Below, one piece after another: positions 1 through 8,228 of a stretch of DNA of 64,000 nucleotides. Below the pieces are notes generated by a model. That model ran no database searches, was not told where the DNA came from, and saw nothing but the letters and a program-made list of their open reading frames with translations. Both the position numbers and the translations under genes were made by a program. Source of the DNA: JACVRW01 sp963728495 (GTDB lineage Bacteria > Actinomycetota > Thermoleophilia > Solirubrobacterales > Thermoleophilaceae); contig CAVSKI010000011.1 of NCBI GenBank assembly GCA_963728495.1, positions 744,001 to 808,000 on the forward strand, in the 5' to 3' direction. Numbering within the stretch: position 1 is the first letter of the stretch; each line of letters opens with the position of its first letter.

Positions 1-1
1 G

Positions 2-2014
2 ATGAAGAGGGGGATGCTGGTATCGGCTAAGCAGGGACTCGCCGTCAAGGCGTGCGGCTGGGCTGCGGCCCTTCTGCTGATCGTGTTCACGCTCCAAGTG
101 ACCACCGATCTCGGCGGCTCAGAGCTGAGCGCAATCCTGGAGGACTACCTCTACAACGCTCTGCTGTTCACCGGCGCGGCCTTCTGCCTGTGGCGGGCCG
201 CCGCCGTCAGGGAGGAACGGCTCGCGTGGGCCGTGATGGGCGCCGCCATCGCCATCTGGACCGCCGGGGACGTCCTGTGGACGGCGCTGTGGGCGGAGGA
301 TGCGAACGCTCCCTACCCCAGCATCTCCGACGGCCTCTGGCTGGCCTGGTACCCGGCCAGCCTTGCCGTGCTGTTCCTGCTGATGCGCTCTCGGCTCGCC
401 AGCTTCCGCGCCAGCCTTTGGCTCGACGGGACGATCGGGGCGCTGTGCGTAATCGCGCTTGGCTTCGCATTCGCCTACGAGCCGATCGCCGACGGGGCCA
501 CGGGGTCGACCGCAGCCGTGCTGACCAATCTCGCCTATCCGCTAGGCGACATGCTGGTGCTGGGCGTGGTGGTGGCCATATTCGGCCTCACGGGCTGGCG
601 CCCCGGGCGCGCCTGGCTGATCCTCGGCGCGGGATTGGCCCTCGCCGCCATCGCTGATGTGACCTACCTCGCCCAGGCGGCGCTGGGCACCTACTCGGAC
701 GCGTCGCTGGTCAATGCCGGCTGGCCCGCGTCGGCGCTGCTGATCGGCCTTGCCGCGTGGCAGCCGGCCAAGCGCGGCGTCGCCCCGGACGTGGAGGGCC
801 TGCGCGTGGTCGCGGTGCCCTTCGTATGCGGGCTCATTGGCATCGCGCTGCTGGCCTACGACCACTTCGACCGGGTGAACAAGCCGGCCCTGGCGCTCAC
901 CGCCGCGACGGTTCTGCTGGTGCTCACGCGTACCGGTCTCGTTTTCGTCGACTATCAGCGGATGCTCGGGCGCAGCCGCCACGAGGCCCTCACCGATTCG
1001 CTCACCGGCCTGCGCAACCGGCGCAGCCTGATGGCGGACCTCGAGGAGGAGCTGCCGGTGGCCACCCATGCCTATCCGCGCGCTCTGGCCCTCTTCGACC
1101 TGGACGGCTTCAAGGACTACAACGACAGCTTTGGCCACCTGGCGGGTGACGGCCTGCTGGCTCGGCTCGGGCTGCGCCTGGCCGACGCGGTGAAGGGTCA
1201 CGGGCGCGCCTATCGGCTCGGAGGCGACGAGTTCTGCGTGCTGCTGGAGCCCGGCGCGGCCGGGGTGGCCCCCCTGGTGGGGGCCTGCGTGGCGGCGCTG
1301 ACCGAGCGGGGGGAGGGCTTCGAGGTGACCACGTCCTACGGCTCGGTGGTCTCCCCCGAGGAGGTGAGCGACGCCACCGAGGCTCTGCAGATCGCCGATC
1401 GCCGCATGTATGCGCGCAAGGGCGGCCGGCGCATGTCCCCCGGGCGCCAGTCGCGTGACGTACTGCTGCGGATGCTCTCCGAGCGTCAGCCCGACCTGCA
1501 CGCGCACCTGCGCGGCACCGCCGACCTGGCCCTCGCGGTGGGGCGCGAGCTGGGCATGGACCCCGAAGCCCTGGACGAGGTGGCCCGGGCCGCGGAGCTG
1601 CACGACCTGGGCAAGGTGGCGATTCCCGACGAGATTCTGAATAAGCCGGGGCCGCTCGACGAAACGGAGTGGGGCTTCATGCGCCGGCACACGATCATCG
1701 GAGAGCGCATCCTGCTGGCCGCCCCGGCCCTGAAGCCGGTGGCGCGGCTCGTTCGCACCAGCCACGAGCGTTACGACGGCTCGGGCTACCCGGATGGCCT
1801 CGTGGGCGACGAGATTCCGCTCGGGGCGCGGATCGTGGGGGTCTGCGACGCCTTCGACGCGATGATCTCCGAGCGCCCCTATCGCGATCGACTCACCGAG
1901 TCGGAAGCCGTGGCAGAGCTGGAGCGCTGCTCGGGACACCAGTTCGACCCACAGGTCGTGACGGCGTTCGTGCAAGTGATGGACCGCGCACGAGCAGGAG
2001 CCGTCCGAGCGTAA
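2..2014 (+). CDS. Membrane GGDEF / HD-GYP cyclic-di-GMP signalling protein
   Basis: The first 330 or so residues are a run of hydrophobic helices (probably eight or nine membrane segments). A GGDEF diguanylate cyclase domain follows, with an intact GGDEF motif at residues 407-411, then a C-terminal HD-GYP phosphodiesterase domain with HDLGK near residue 534 and DGSGYP near residue 595. The protein could therefore both make and degrade c-di-GMP at the membrane. The usual HHE of HD-GYP proteins reads SHE here. The ATG at base 2 is usable, but an upstream start outside the window cannot be excluded. The gene is followed after 9 bases by a response regulator on the same strand, so the two are probably co-transcribed. 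Confidence 0.9.
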   Translation: MKRGMLVSAKQGLAVKACGWAAALLLIVFTLQVTTDLGGSELSAILEDYLYNALLFTGAAFCLWRAAAVREERLAWAVMGAAIAIWTAGDVLWTALWAEDANAPYPSISDGLWLAWYPASLAVLFLLMRSRLASFRASLWLDGTIGALCVIALGFAFAYEPIADGATGSTAAVLTNLAYPLGDMLVLGVVVAIFGLTGWRPGRAWLILGAGLALAAIADVTYLAQAALGTYSDASLVNAGWPASALLIGLAAWQPAKRGVAPDVEGLRVVAVPFVCGLIGIALLAYDHFDRVNKPALALTAATVLLVLTRTGLVFVDYQRMLGRSRHEALTDSLTGLRNRRSLMADLEEELPVATHAYPRALALFDLDGFKDYNDSFGHLAGDGLLARLGLRLADAVKGHGRAYRLGGDEFCVLLEPGAAGVAPLVGACVAALTERGEGFEVTTSYGSVVSPEEVSDATEALQIADRRMYARKGGRRMSPGRQSRDVLLRMLSERQPDLHAHLRGTADLALAVGRELGMDPEALDEVARAAELHDLGKVAIPDEILNKPGPLDETEWGFMRRHTIIGERILLAAPALKPVARLVRTSHERYDGSGYPDGLVGDEIPLGARIVGVCDAFDAMISERPYRDRLTESEAVAELERCSGHQFDPQVVTAFVQVMDRARAGAVRA

Positions 2015-2023
2015 AGCGCGAAG

Positions 2024-2668
2024 ATGGCCGCCGTGGATTCACGGGCGGTGATCGTCGAGGACCATGATGCCCTGAGCCGCGGGCTGGAGCTGGTGCTCGG
2101 CAAGGCCGGCATCGACGTCGTCGGGTCGGCCCGCACCGAGCAGGAAGGCTACGAGATCATCCTCCGTGAGCGGCCCGGCCTGGCGGTGGTCGACATCGGG
2201 CTGGAGGACGGCTCGGGCGTGGAGCTCGCCCGTCGCCTCGCCGAGTCGGAACCGGACCTCGGCGTGCTCATCTACACCGGCCTCGACGACGAGGGGCTGC
2301 TGCGCGAGGCCATCGACTCCGGGGCGCGTGGATTCGCCCTCAAGGCCGGGCCCGCTCGCGACCTGGTCGCCGCGGCCCGTGCCGTGGCATCCGGCGGCAG
2401 CTACGTGGATCCCCATCTGACGTTCGTCCTCGGCGAGAGTGCCACCGGCGAGGTAGCCACGCTCTCACCGCGCGAGCGGGAGGTGATGGCGGCGCTGGCC
2501 GAGGGGTTGAAGGGGCCCCAGGTGGCCGAGCGGCTTGGAATCGCTCCCGACACCGTGCGCACCCACGTGGAGCACGCGATGCACAAGCTCGACGCGCGCA
2601 CGCGCGTACATGCCATCGCCATCGCCCTCCAGCACGGACTGATCGAAATCCCCGATTCGACGTATTGA
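2024..2668 (+). CDS. NarL/FixJ-family response regulator (REC + LuxR HTH)
   Basis: 214 residues in two domains. The N-terminal receiver has an acidic pair near residues 12-13 (VEDHD), the probable phospho-acceptor Asp57 in VVDIG, and a conserved Lys in FALKAG. The C-terminal LuxR-type helix-turn-helix starts at LSPREREV and contains VRTHVEHAMHKL. The product is a two-component transcription regulator acting in the cytoplasm. No histidine kinase is adjacent; the only close partner is the upstream c-di-GMP protein. The ATG at 2024 follows the upstream stop by 9 bases. A GTG at 2033 in the same frame is an alternative start. Confidence 0.92.
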   Translation: MAAVDSRAVIVEDHDALSRGLELVLGKAGIDVVGSARTEQEGYEIILRERPGLAVVDIGLEDGSGVELARRLAESEPDLGVLIYTGLDDEGLLREAIDSGARGFALKAGPARDLVAAARAVASGGSYVDPHLTFVLGESATGEVATLSPREREVMAALAEGLKGPQVAERLGIAPDTVRTHVEHAMHKLDARTRVHAIAIALQHGLIEIPDSTY

Positions 2669-2760
2669 CCCCGCCCCCGCGCGCGGCAATCCTTACTGGC
2701 CGGTGAGGAGCGCCGGCGATGCGACCCCAATCGAGCGTCCCGTCCTCCGCATTGTCTGAG

Positions 2761-2795
2761 GCCCGACGCCCCGGCTCGCCCGGATGCGCAGGGTT
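2761..2795. repeat. Degenerate copy of a dispersed palindromic repeat
   Basis: This 35-base stretch lies between the convergent response regulator and ispG. It matches the intergenic elements at 40439-40473 and 59319-59364: GCCCGA at its start, then CCGGCTCG, then TGCGCAGGGTT. The inner inverted repeat is partly eroded here. The surrounding 2669-2897 gap holds no convincing gene. It does contain an imperfect hairpin built on AGTGCC and GGCACT near 2820-2845, which may help terminate the two converging genes. Confidence 0.55.
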
Positions 2796-2897
2796 ACACG
2801 TCAGGAAATGAGCGGCCGGAGTGCCAGTCGGGGCTGCCCGGCACTTCGCGCCGCTCCAACCTGCCTGAGGCCGTAGCGCCATCGCCAGGCGGCGTGC

Positions 2898-4202
2898 TCA
2901 GGCGCGTGAAAAGCGGCGGCCCTCGACGGGCGAGTCCGCTTCGTCCAACTCGATCTTCTTGGCCTTCGGCGCGCCGGCCATCGGTAGGGCCTGGCCGTTG
3001 TCCAGGGCGTCTCCGGCCGCCGCCGCTGCCTCCATCGCCGCGATCCGCTCCGGCGTCAGCTCGCCGGCGTTCTCCTCTTCGATCTGGTTGAGCCAGGCGG
3101 CGCCCTCGGCCGCCTTGCCCGAATCCACGACGATCTCACCGCGGTCGATCGACTTGTCGATCTCCGCGAAGAGCGCGTCGACCAGGTCGTCCTGTGGCAC
3201 CTTCCGCAGAGGCTTGCCGTGGGCGAAGATCAGGCCTTCGTTCTTGGCTCCGGTGATGCCGAAGTCGGCGTGCGAGGCCTCGCCGATCCCGTTGACCGCG
3301 CAGCCCAGCACGGCCACCTCGATGGGGTCGTCATAGGCCCGCAGGCGCTCCTCGATCTCGGCCACCACGGTGTCCATGTCGAACTGGAGGCGCCCGCAGG
3401 TGGGGCAGGCGATCAGCACCGGCCCGCGCTCGCGCAGCTTGAGCGCCTTGAGGATCTCCCAGGCGACCTTGACCTCCTCCTCGGCGTGGAAGGTGGAGAG
3501 CGAGATGCGGATGGTGTCCCCCACCCCGTCGGCCAGCAGCGTGCCCAGTCCCACCGCCGACTTGAGCGAGCCCGACCACTTGGTGCCCGCCTCGGTGATC
3601 CCGAGGTGCAGCGGATGGTCGATCTTCTGGGCCAGCAGCCGGTTGGAGGCGATCGTGTTGGGCACGTTGGTCGACTTGATCGAGACCTTGAAGTTCTCGA
3701 AGCCGAGGCGTTCCATCAGCTCCACGTGCTCGGTGGCGGCGCTCACGAGCGCCTCCACCGGGTTCTCGCGCTCGAGCTCGTGCAGGTGCTTGGGCAGCGA
3801 CCCCGAGTTGACCCCGATGCGCATGGGTACGCCCGCCGCCCTGGCCTTCTCCACCACCTCGCCGACCTTCTCGTGACCGCCGATGTTGCCCGGGTTGATG
3901 CGGATGCAGTGGGCGCCGGCGTCGATGGCCTTCAGCGCCAGGGTGTGGTTGAAGTGGATGTCGGCGATGATCGGTATCGGCGACTCGCGCACGATTCGCT
4001 CCAGCGCCCTCACGTCCTCGTCGCGAGGTACTGCGCAGCGCACGAGATCGCCGCCGGCCTCGGCCACGGCGTGAATCTGGCGCATGGTCGCCTCGAAGTC
4101 GGCGGTCTCGGTCTTGGTCATCGACTGCACCGCGACGGGGGCCCCGCCCCCGATCTTCACTCCGCCGACGTCGATCTGCCGCTTGGAGGCCATCCCCTCC
4201 AA
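2898..4202 (-). CDS. ispG: 4-hydroxy-3-methylbut-2-enyl diphosphate synthase (IspG/GcpE)
   Basis: Penultimate enzyme of the MEP isoprenoid pathway: it reduces methylerythritol cyclodiphosphate to HMBPP using a 4Fe-4S cluster. The protein begins QIDVGGVKIGG and SMTKTETAD as in the family. The cluster cysteines are visible in ACPTCGRLQFD and VLGCAVNGIGEA in the C-terminal third, followed by FGITGAKNEG. At 434 residues it is longer than many bacterial forms because of an acidic, Ala-rich C-terminal extension of about 60 residues. TTG at 4202 is the longest start; ATG at 4193 is the alternative, but a GGAGG sits only 2 bases before it. dxr lies two genes upstream, so two pathway enzymes are in one cluster. 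Confidence 0.96.
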   Translation of the reverse strand: MEGMASKRQIDVGGVKIGGGAPVAVQSMTKTETADFEATMRQIHAVAEAGGDLVRCAVPRDEDVRALERIVRESPIPIIADIHFNHTLALKAIDAGAHCIRINPGNIGGHEKVGEVVEKARAAGVPMRIGVNSGSLPKHLHELERENPVEALVSAATEHVELMERLGFENFKVSIKSTNVPNTIASNRLLAQKIDHPLHLGITEAGTKWSGSLKSAVGLGTLLADGVGDTIRISLSTFHAEEEVKVAWEILKALKLRERGPVLIACPTCGRLQFDMDTVVAEIEERLRAYDDPIEVAVLGCAVNGIGEASHADFGITGAKNEGLIFAHGKPLRKVPQDDLVDALFAEIDKSIDRGEIVVDSGKAAEGAAWLNQIEEENAGELTPERIAAMEAAAAAGDALDNGQALPMAGAPKAKKIELDEADSPVEGRRFSRA

Positions 4203-4214
4203 GCCTAGCTACGC

Positions 4215-5960
4215 CTACCCGTATAGCTCCTCGATCTCGGCGGCGTACTTCTCGTGGATGGGCTTGCGCTTGAGCTTCATCGTCGGGGTCAGCTCGTCGC
4301 CGCCCGGCTCCCACTCGGCATCGAGGACCGTGAACTTCTTGATCTCCTCCACTCGCGCCATGCCCTCGTTGGCCGCGTCCACGCCGCGCTGGACCTCGGC
4401 CAGCACGGCCTCCTCCCCGTGCTGTTGGGCGAAGGCCGGAGCCACGTCGGGATCGAGCGTGATCAGCGCGACGTTGTACGGCTTGGCGTCGCCGATCGCC
4501 ACCACCTGGCCGATCACGGGGCTCGAGGCCTTGACCTTCGCCTCGATGTTGGCGGGCGACATGTTCTTGCCCGCCGCGCTGATGATCAGCTCCTTCTTTC
4601 GGTCGACGATCCTCAGGTAGCCGTCGTCGTCGAACTCGCCCACGTCGCCGGTGTGCAGCCAACCGTCGGAGTCGATGGCCTCGCGGGTCTTGTCGGGCTG
4701 GTTGCGGTAGCCCGGGGTCACCACCGGGCCGCGAATCAGCACCTCGCCGTCGTCCTCCGCGAGCTTGATCTCAGCACCGGGCGAGACCGGGCCCACGGTG
4801 CCGATCTTGATCCTGTCGGGCGGGTTGCACGTGCCGTAGCCGGTGGTTTCCGACATGCCCCACAGCTCGGCCAGCGGCACGCCGATCGCGTGGAAGAAGG
4901 CAATCACCTCGGGCGGAGTGGGCGCAGCACCCACGTTCACCGACTCGACCGCGTCGAGGCCCAGGCGCGCACGGATCTTCGAGAGCACGAGCTCGTCGGC
5001 CTTGCCGTGCTCGGCCTGCAGCTCCGCGGGCAGCTCCTTACCCGCCTGGTCGAGCTCGACCTTCTTGAGCCCCACGCCAAGTGCCCACTCCGTTGCCTGC
5101 TTCTTGGCCGGATCGCTCTCGGCGGCCACTCCGGCCTCGATCGCAGCCTTGAGCTTCTCCCAGATGCGCGGAACGGCAAAGAACCATGTCGGCCGGACCT
5201 CCGGCAGGTACGCCACCACCTGGCGCGGGTCGGGGCAGCAGGTCGTGGTGAAGCCCAGCAGCATGGGCAGATAGTGGCTGCAGGCGCGCTCGGCGATGTG
5301 CGCCATGGGCAGCCAGGAGATCACGCGGCCGTCGGACGGAAAAGCGATCACCTCGTCGAAGCCGCTGATGGCCGCGACCACGTTGGCGTGAGTGAGCTGG
5401 ACGCCCTTGGGCGGCCCGGTGGTGCCCGAGGTGTAGATGAGCGTCAGCGTGTCCTCGGGCTCGACGGCCCTCCAGGCGGCCTCGAAGTCGAAGTCCTCGC
5501 GAGCGTGGGACTCGACATCGCCGCCGTCGTCGACCACGATCAGGTGGTCGAGGCCCTCGAGCCCCTCGACTCGGTCGAGAAAGGCCTTCTCCGTGATGAG
5601 AATCCGGGCCTCTGCGTCTTGCAGCTGGTACTGGATCTGCTCGGGCGCATAGGTGTTGTAGACCGAGAACGGTGTGGCTCCGAGGTGGAGCGCCGCGGCG
5701 TCGAACCAGTGAAACTCGGGGCGGTTGGTGAGCAGGATGCCCATCGCGCCACCGCGCTCGAGGCCCAGCCCCGCGAGCCCGGCTGCCGTGCGCTCGACCC
5801 TGTCGGCGTACTCGGACCAGGTCATCCGCAGGTCGTCGTCCTTGAGCCGCAGCGCACAGCGCTCGGGATGGGCCTGAGCCGTGAGCTGGAACGCCTCGGC
5901 GACGGTGGAGGCGTCGAGGCCGGCGGGCCTCTCGGTGCGACGAGCCTTGGTGACGGTCAT
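4215..5960 (-). CDS. Long-chain fatty acyl-CoA ligase (AMP-forming, FadD15-like)
   Basis: 581-residue ANL-superfamily enzyme that activates a fatty acid through acyl-AMP to acyl-CoA. The AMP-binding P-loop reads LIYTSGTTGPPKG, followed by WLPMAHIAER. The A5 motif is WGMSETTGYG, and the C-terminal hinge and Lys region reads GWLHTGDVG, DRKKELI and SAAGKNMSP. Length and motifs fit the long-chain family. The C-terminal MKLKRKPIHEKY resembles mycobacterial FadD15 proteins. It lies between rseP and ispG on the same strand, 12 bases from ispG, where no lipid ligase is required by pathway logic. The exact chain length of its substrate cannot be read from sequence. Confidence 0.9.
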   Translation of the reverse strand: MTVTKARRTERPAGLDASTVAEAFQLTAQAHPERCALRLKDDDLRMTWSEYADRVERTAAGLAGLGLERGGAMGILLTNRPEFHWFDAAALHLGATPFSVYNTYAPEQIQYQLQDAEARILITEKAFLDRVEGLEGLDHLIVVDDGGDVESHAREDFDFEAAWRAVEPEDTLTLIYTSGTTGPPKGVQLTHANVVAAISGFDEVIAFPSDGRVISWLPMAHIAERACSHYLPMLLGFTTTCCPDPRQVVAYLPEVRPTWFFAVPRIWEKLKAAIEAGVAAESDPAKKQATEWALGVGLKKVELDQAGKELPAELQAEHGKADELVLSKIRARLGLDAVESVNVGAAPTPPEVIAFFHAIGVPLAELWGMSETTGYGTCNPPDRIKIGTVGPVSPGAEIKLAEDDGEVLIRGPVVTPGYRNQPDKTREAIDSDGWLHTGDVGEFDDDGYLRIVDRKKELIISAAGKNMSPANIEAKVKASSPVIGQVVAIGDAKPYNVALITLDPDVAPAFAQQHGEEAVLAEVQRGVDAANEGMARVEEIKKFTVLDAEWEPGGDELTPTMKLKRKPIHEKYAAEIEELYG

Positions 5961-5994
5961 GTGCGGAATCCTACGAGCAAAGCTCGCACCCCGC

Positions 5995-7080
5995 CTACGG
6001 CACTTGGAAGCCCTCGCCCGACAATCGCCCGATGTCGTTGCTGAGACCCACCAGGAAGATCAGGATCACCAGCATGAAGCCCACCACGCCGGCCCGCTCC
6101 ATCACGCTGAAGGGCACCGGCTTGCCCCTCACCTTCTCGACGATCGCCCAGAAGATGTGCCCGCCGTCCAGCGGGAGGAAGGGGAACAGGTTCACGATCG
6201 CCAGCGAAAGGGAGATGATGGCCAGGATCCCGACCACCTGGGCCACGTCGCTGAGGATCGTCTGGCGCGTGACCTCGTAGGAGCCGACCACACCGGAGAT
6301 CTCCTTGCGCTGCTCGGGGTCGATCAGCCGCGCGGGCAGCTCCAGAGTGGCCTTGGTGATGAACCAGAAGCGGTCGGCGGTCCAGTCGACCGATTGGCCG
6401 AACGGCAGGGTCTCGCGCGGCCCCTGGGCGTAGGAGAAGCCGATCCGGGTCCGCTTCGCGGCAGGGTCGTACACCGGTGTGACCTCGAACGTCTGCTCCC
6501 GGCCATTTCGCTCGACGGTGACCGTGGCCGGCTCGGCGGCCTTGCAGCCTCGCGTTGCCTGGCCCGCGCACTTGTGGCTCGCCACCTGCTCGGACAGCGC
6601 AGTCGGCTCGCCCCGCTTGCCGTCCACCGACACCAGCCGATCGCCCGGCTTGAGCACGGCCGCTGCCGGATAGTCCTTCTCGACCACCCCGACCTCGCTC
6701 GACTGGGTGTTGGCGCCGATCAGGAAGATGAACGCGAACAGCAGGACGAAGGCCACGAGCAGGTTCATCGCCGGCCCCGCGGCGATCACCACGATCCGCT
6801 TCCACACCGGCTGGGCGTAGTAGGCGCGTGTGCGCACCTCGTCGGGGAGGTCCTCCGACGGGTTCATGCCGCTGATCTTCACGTAGCCGCCCGCCGGGAT
6901 GGCGCCGACCGCGTACTCGGTCTCGCCCCGTTTGCGGCTGAACAGCGTGGGTGGGAAGAAGAGCGAGAACTTCTCCACCCTCATCCCCACCGACTTGGCC
7001 GCCCAGAAGTGGCCCAGCTCGTGCAGGATCACGAGCAGGGCAAAGCCCACGAAGGCCAGAAGGGCGCTCAGCGCGGTCAC
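5995..7080 (-). CDS. rseP: RseP/site-2-type zinc metalloprotease with PDZ domain
   Basis: 361-residue intramembrane M50 protease. The HExxH zinc motif is in LVILHELGHFWAAK within the first membrane segment. A PDZ-like region (KPGDRLVSVDGKRG) occupies the middle. The C-terminal membrane segments contain NLFPFLPLDGGHIFW, which holds the third zinc ligand Asp. Such enzymes cleave anti-sigma factors and remnant signal peptides in the membrane. The GTG start at 7080 overlaps the dxr stop by 4 bases, the common dxr-rseP arrangement. Confidence 0.94.
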   Translation of the reverse strand: MTALSALLAFVGFALLVILHELGHFWAAKSVGMRVEKFSLFFPPTLFSRKRGETEYAVGAIPAGGYVKISGMNPSEDLPDEVRTRAYYAQPVWKRIVVIAAGPAMNLLVAFVLLFAFIFLIGANTQSSEVGVVEKDYPAAAVLKPGDRLVSVDGKRGEPTALSEQVASHKCAGQATRGCKAAEPATVTVERNGREQTFEVTPVYDPAAKRTRIGFSYAQGPRETLPFGQSVDWTADRFWFITKATLELPARLIDPEQRKEISGVVGSYEVTRQTILSDVAQVVGILAIISLSLAIVNLFPFLPLDGGHIFWAIVEKVRGKPVPFSVMERAGVVGFMLVILIFLVGLSNDIGRLSGEGFQVP

Positions 7081-8207
7081 GCGGCCACTCCGCGGGCGAT
7101 CTCGCGGGCCTCGTCATCCGCCCGGTAGAGATCGGAGAAATGCCGCACGGGCCTCGCGGGCAGCTCGCTGAGGGTCGACTCGATCACCGCGGCGATGCCG
7201 GTGAAGGCAAGCTCGCCGCGTAGGAAAGCGTGAACCGCGACCTCGTTGGCGGCGTTGAGCACACAGGGCGCGGTGCCTCCGGAGGCGGCGGCCTCGCGTG
7301 CCAGGCGCAGGCAGGCGAAGGTGTCGGTGTCCGGCGCCTCGAAATTCAGCACGCCCAGCTCCACCAGGTCGAGCGTCCGCACCGGCACCTCCGCGCGCTC
7401 GGGATGGTGCAGCGCGTACGAGATCGGCACGCGCATGTCCGGGTAGCCCAGGTGGGCCAGGGACGCCCCATCGATGAGGTGTACGAAGGCGTGGACGATG
7501 GACTGCGGGTGAACGACCACGTCGATGCGGTCGTAGGGCACTCCGAACAGGTGGTGTGCCTCGATCAGCTCGAGGCCCTTGTTCATGAGCGTGGCGGAGT
7601 CGATGGTGATCTTGCCGCCCATGTCCCAGGTCGGGTGCGCGAGAGCTTCCTCGCGGGTCACGTCGTCGAGATTCGTGCGCCCCCGGAACGGCCCGCCGCT
7701 TGCAGTGAGCACGAGCCGGTCGACCGTTCCCGGAGCCTCCCCGCCGATCAGCTGGGCCAGGGCGGAATGCTCGGAGTCAACCGGGATGAGCTGCGCTCCG
7801 GTGGCCTCGGCCAGGGCGGTGACCAGCTCGCCGCCCACCACCAGCGACTCCTTGTTGGCCAGGGCGAGGTCGATGCCCTCTCCCAGGGTGGCCACTGTCG
7901 GCCCAAGGCCGGCCGAGCCGACCAGGGCGTTTAGCACCAGGTCGCAGTCGCTCTCGGTGATCAGCTCGACGAGACCCTCGGCCCCGCTGAGCACCGACCG
8001 CCCGGAGTGCTCCGCCGCGAGAGCCGCGGCGCCGGGATCGGCCAGTGCAATCCGCTCCACGCCGTAGCGCTCCGCCTGCTCGAGCAGCAGTTTCCAGCTC
8101 GAGTCGGCAGCCAGGCCGGCGACCTCGAGGTCGCCGGAGCGCTCGATCACATCGAGAGCCTGAGTGCCGATGGATCCGGTCGAGCCGACGATGAGAATCC
8201 TGCGCAC
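7077..8207 (-). CDS. dxr: 1-deoxy-D-xylulose 5-phosphate reductoisomerase
   Basis: Committed step of the MEP pathway: NADPH-dependent isomerisation and reduction of DXP to methylerythritol 4-phosphate. The N-terminal Rossmann motif is GSTGSIGTQALD, and the metal and substrate region reads LIPVDSEHSAL. GGPFRGR and ATLMNKGLELIEA are family landmarks. At 376 residues the length is normal. The GTG start at 8207 is followed after a few bases upstream by the stop of the GAF/GGDEF gene. Its 3' end overlaps rseP by 4 bases. It is separated from cdsA and uppS, its frequent neighbours, by the 8229-15175 accessory block. Confidence 0.96.
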   Translation of the reverse strand: MRRILIVGSTGSIGTQALDVIERSGDLEVAGLAADSSWKLLLEQAERYGVERIALADPGAAALAAEHSGRSVLSGAEGLVELITESDCDLVLNALVGSAGLGPTVATLGEGIDLALANKESLVVGGELVTALAEATGAQLIPVDSEHSALAQLIGGEAPGTVDRLVLTASGGPFRGRTNLDDVTREEALAHPTWDMGGKITIDSATLMNKGLELIEAHHLFGVPYDRIDVVVHPQSIVHAFVHLIDGASLAHLGYPDMRVPISYALHHPERAEVPVRTLDLVELGVLNFEAPDTDTFACLRLAREAAASGGTAPCVLNAANEVAVHAFLRGELAFTGIAAVIESTLSELPARPVRHFSDLYRADDEAREIARGVAA

Positions 8208-8228
8208 CGTTCTGAGTGTAGGAGGCGG

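Noticed and set aside
4254..6044. 596-residue open frame antisense to the acyl-CoA ligase
   Set aside because: It mirrors a clear ligase gene. Its translation is His/Leu/Gly/Asp-rich, typical of antisense high-GC DNA, and has no family motif.
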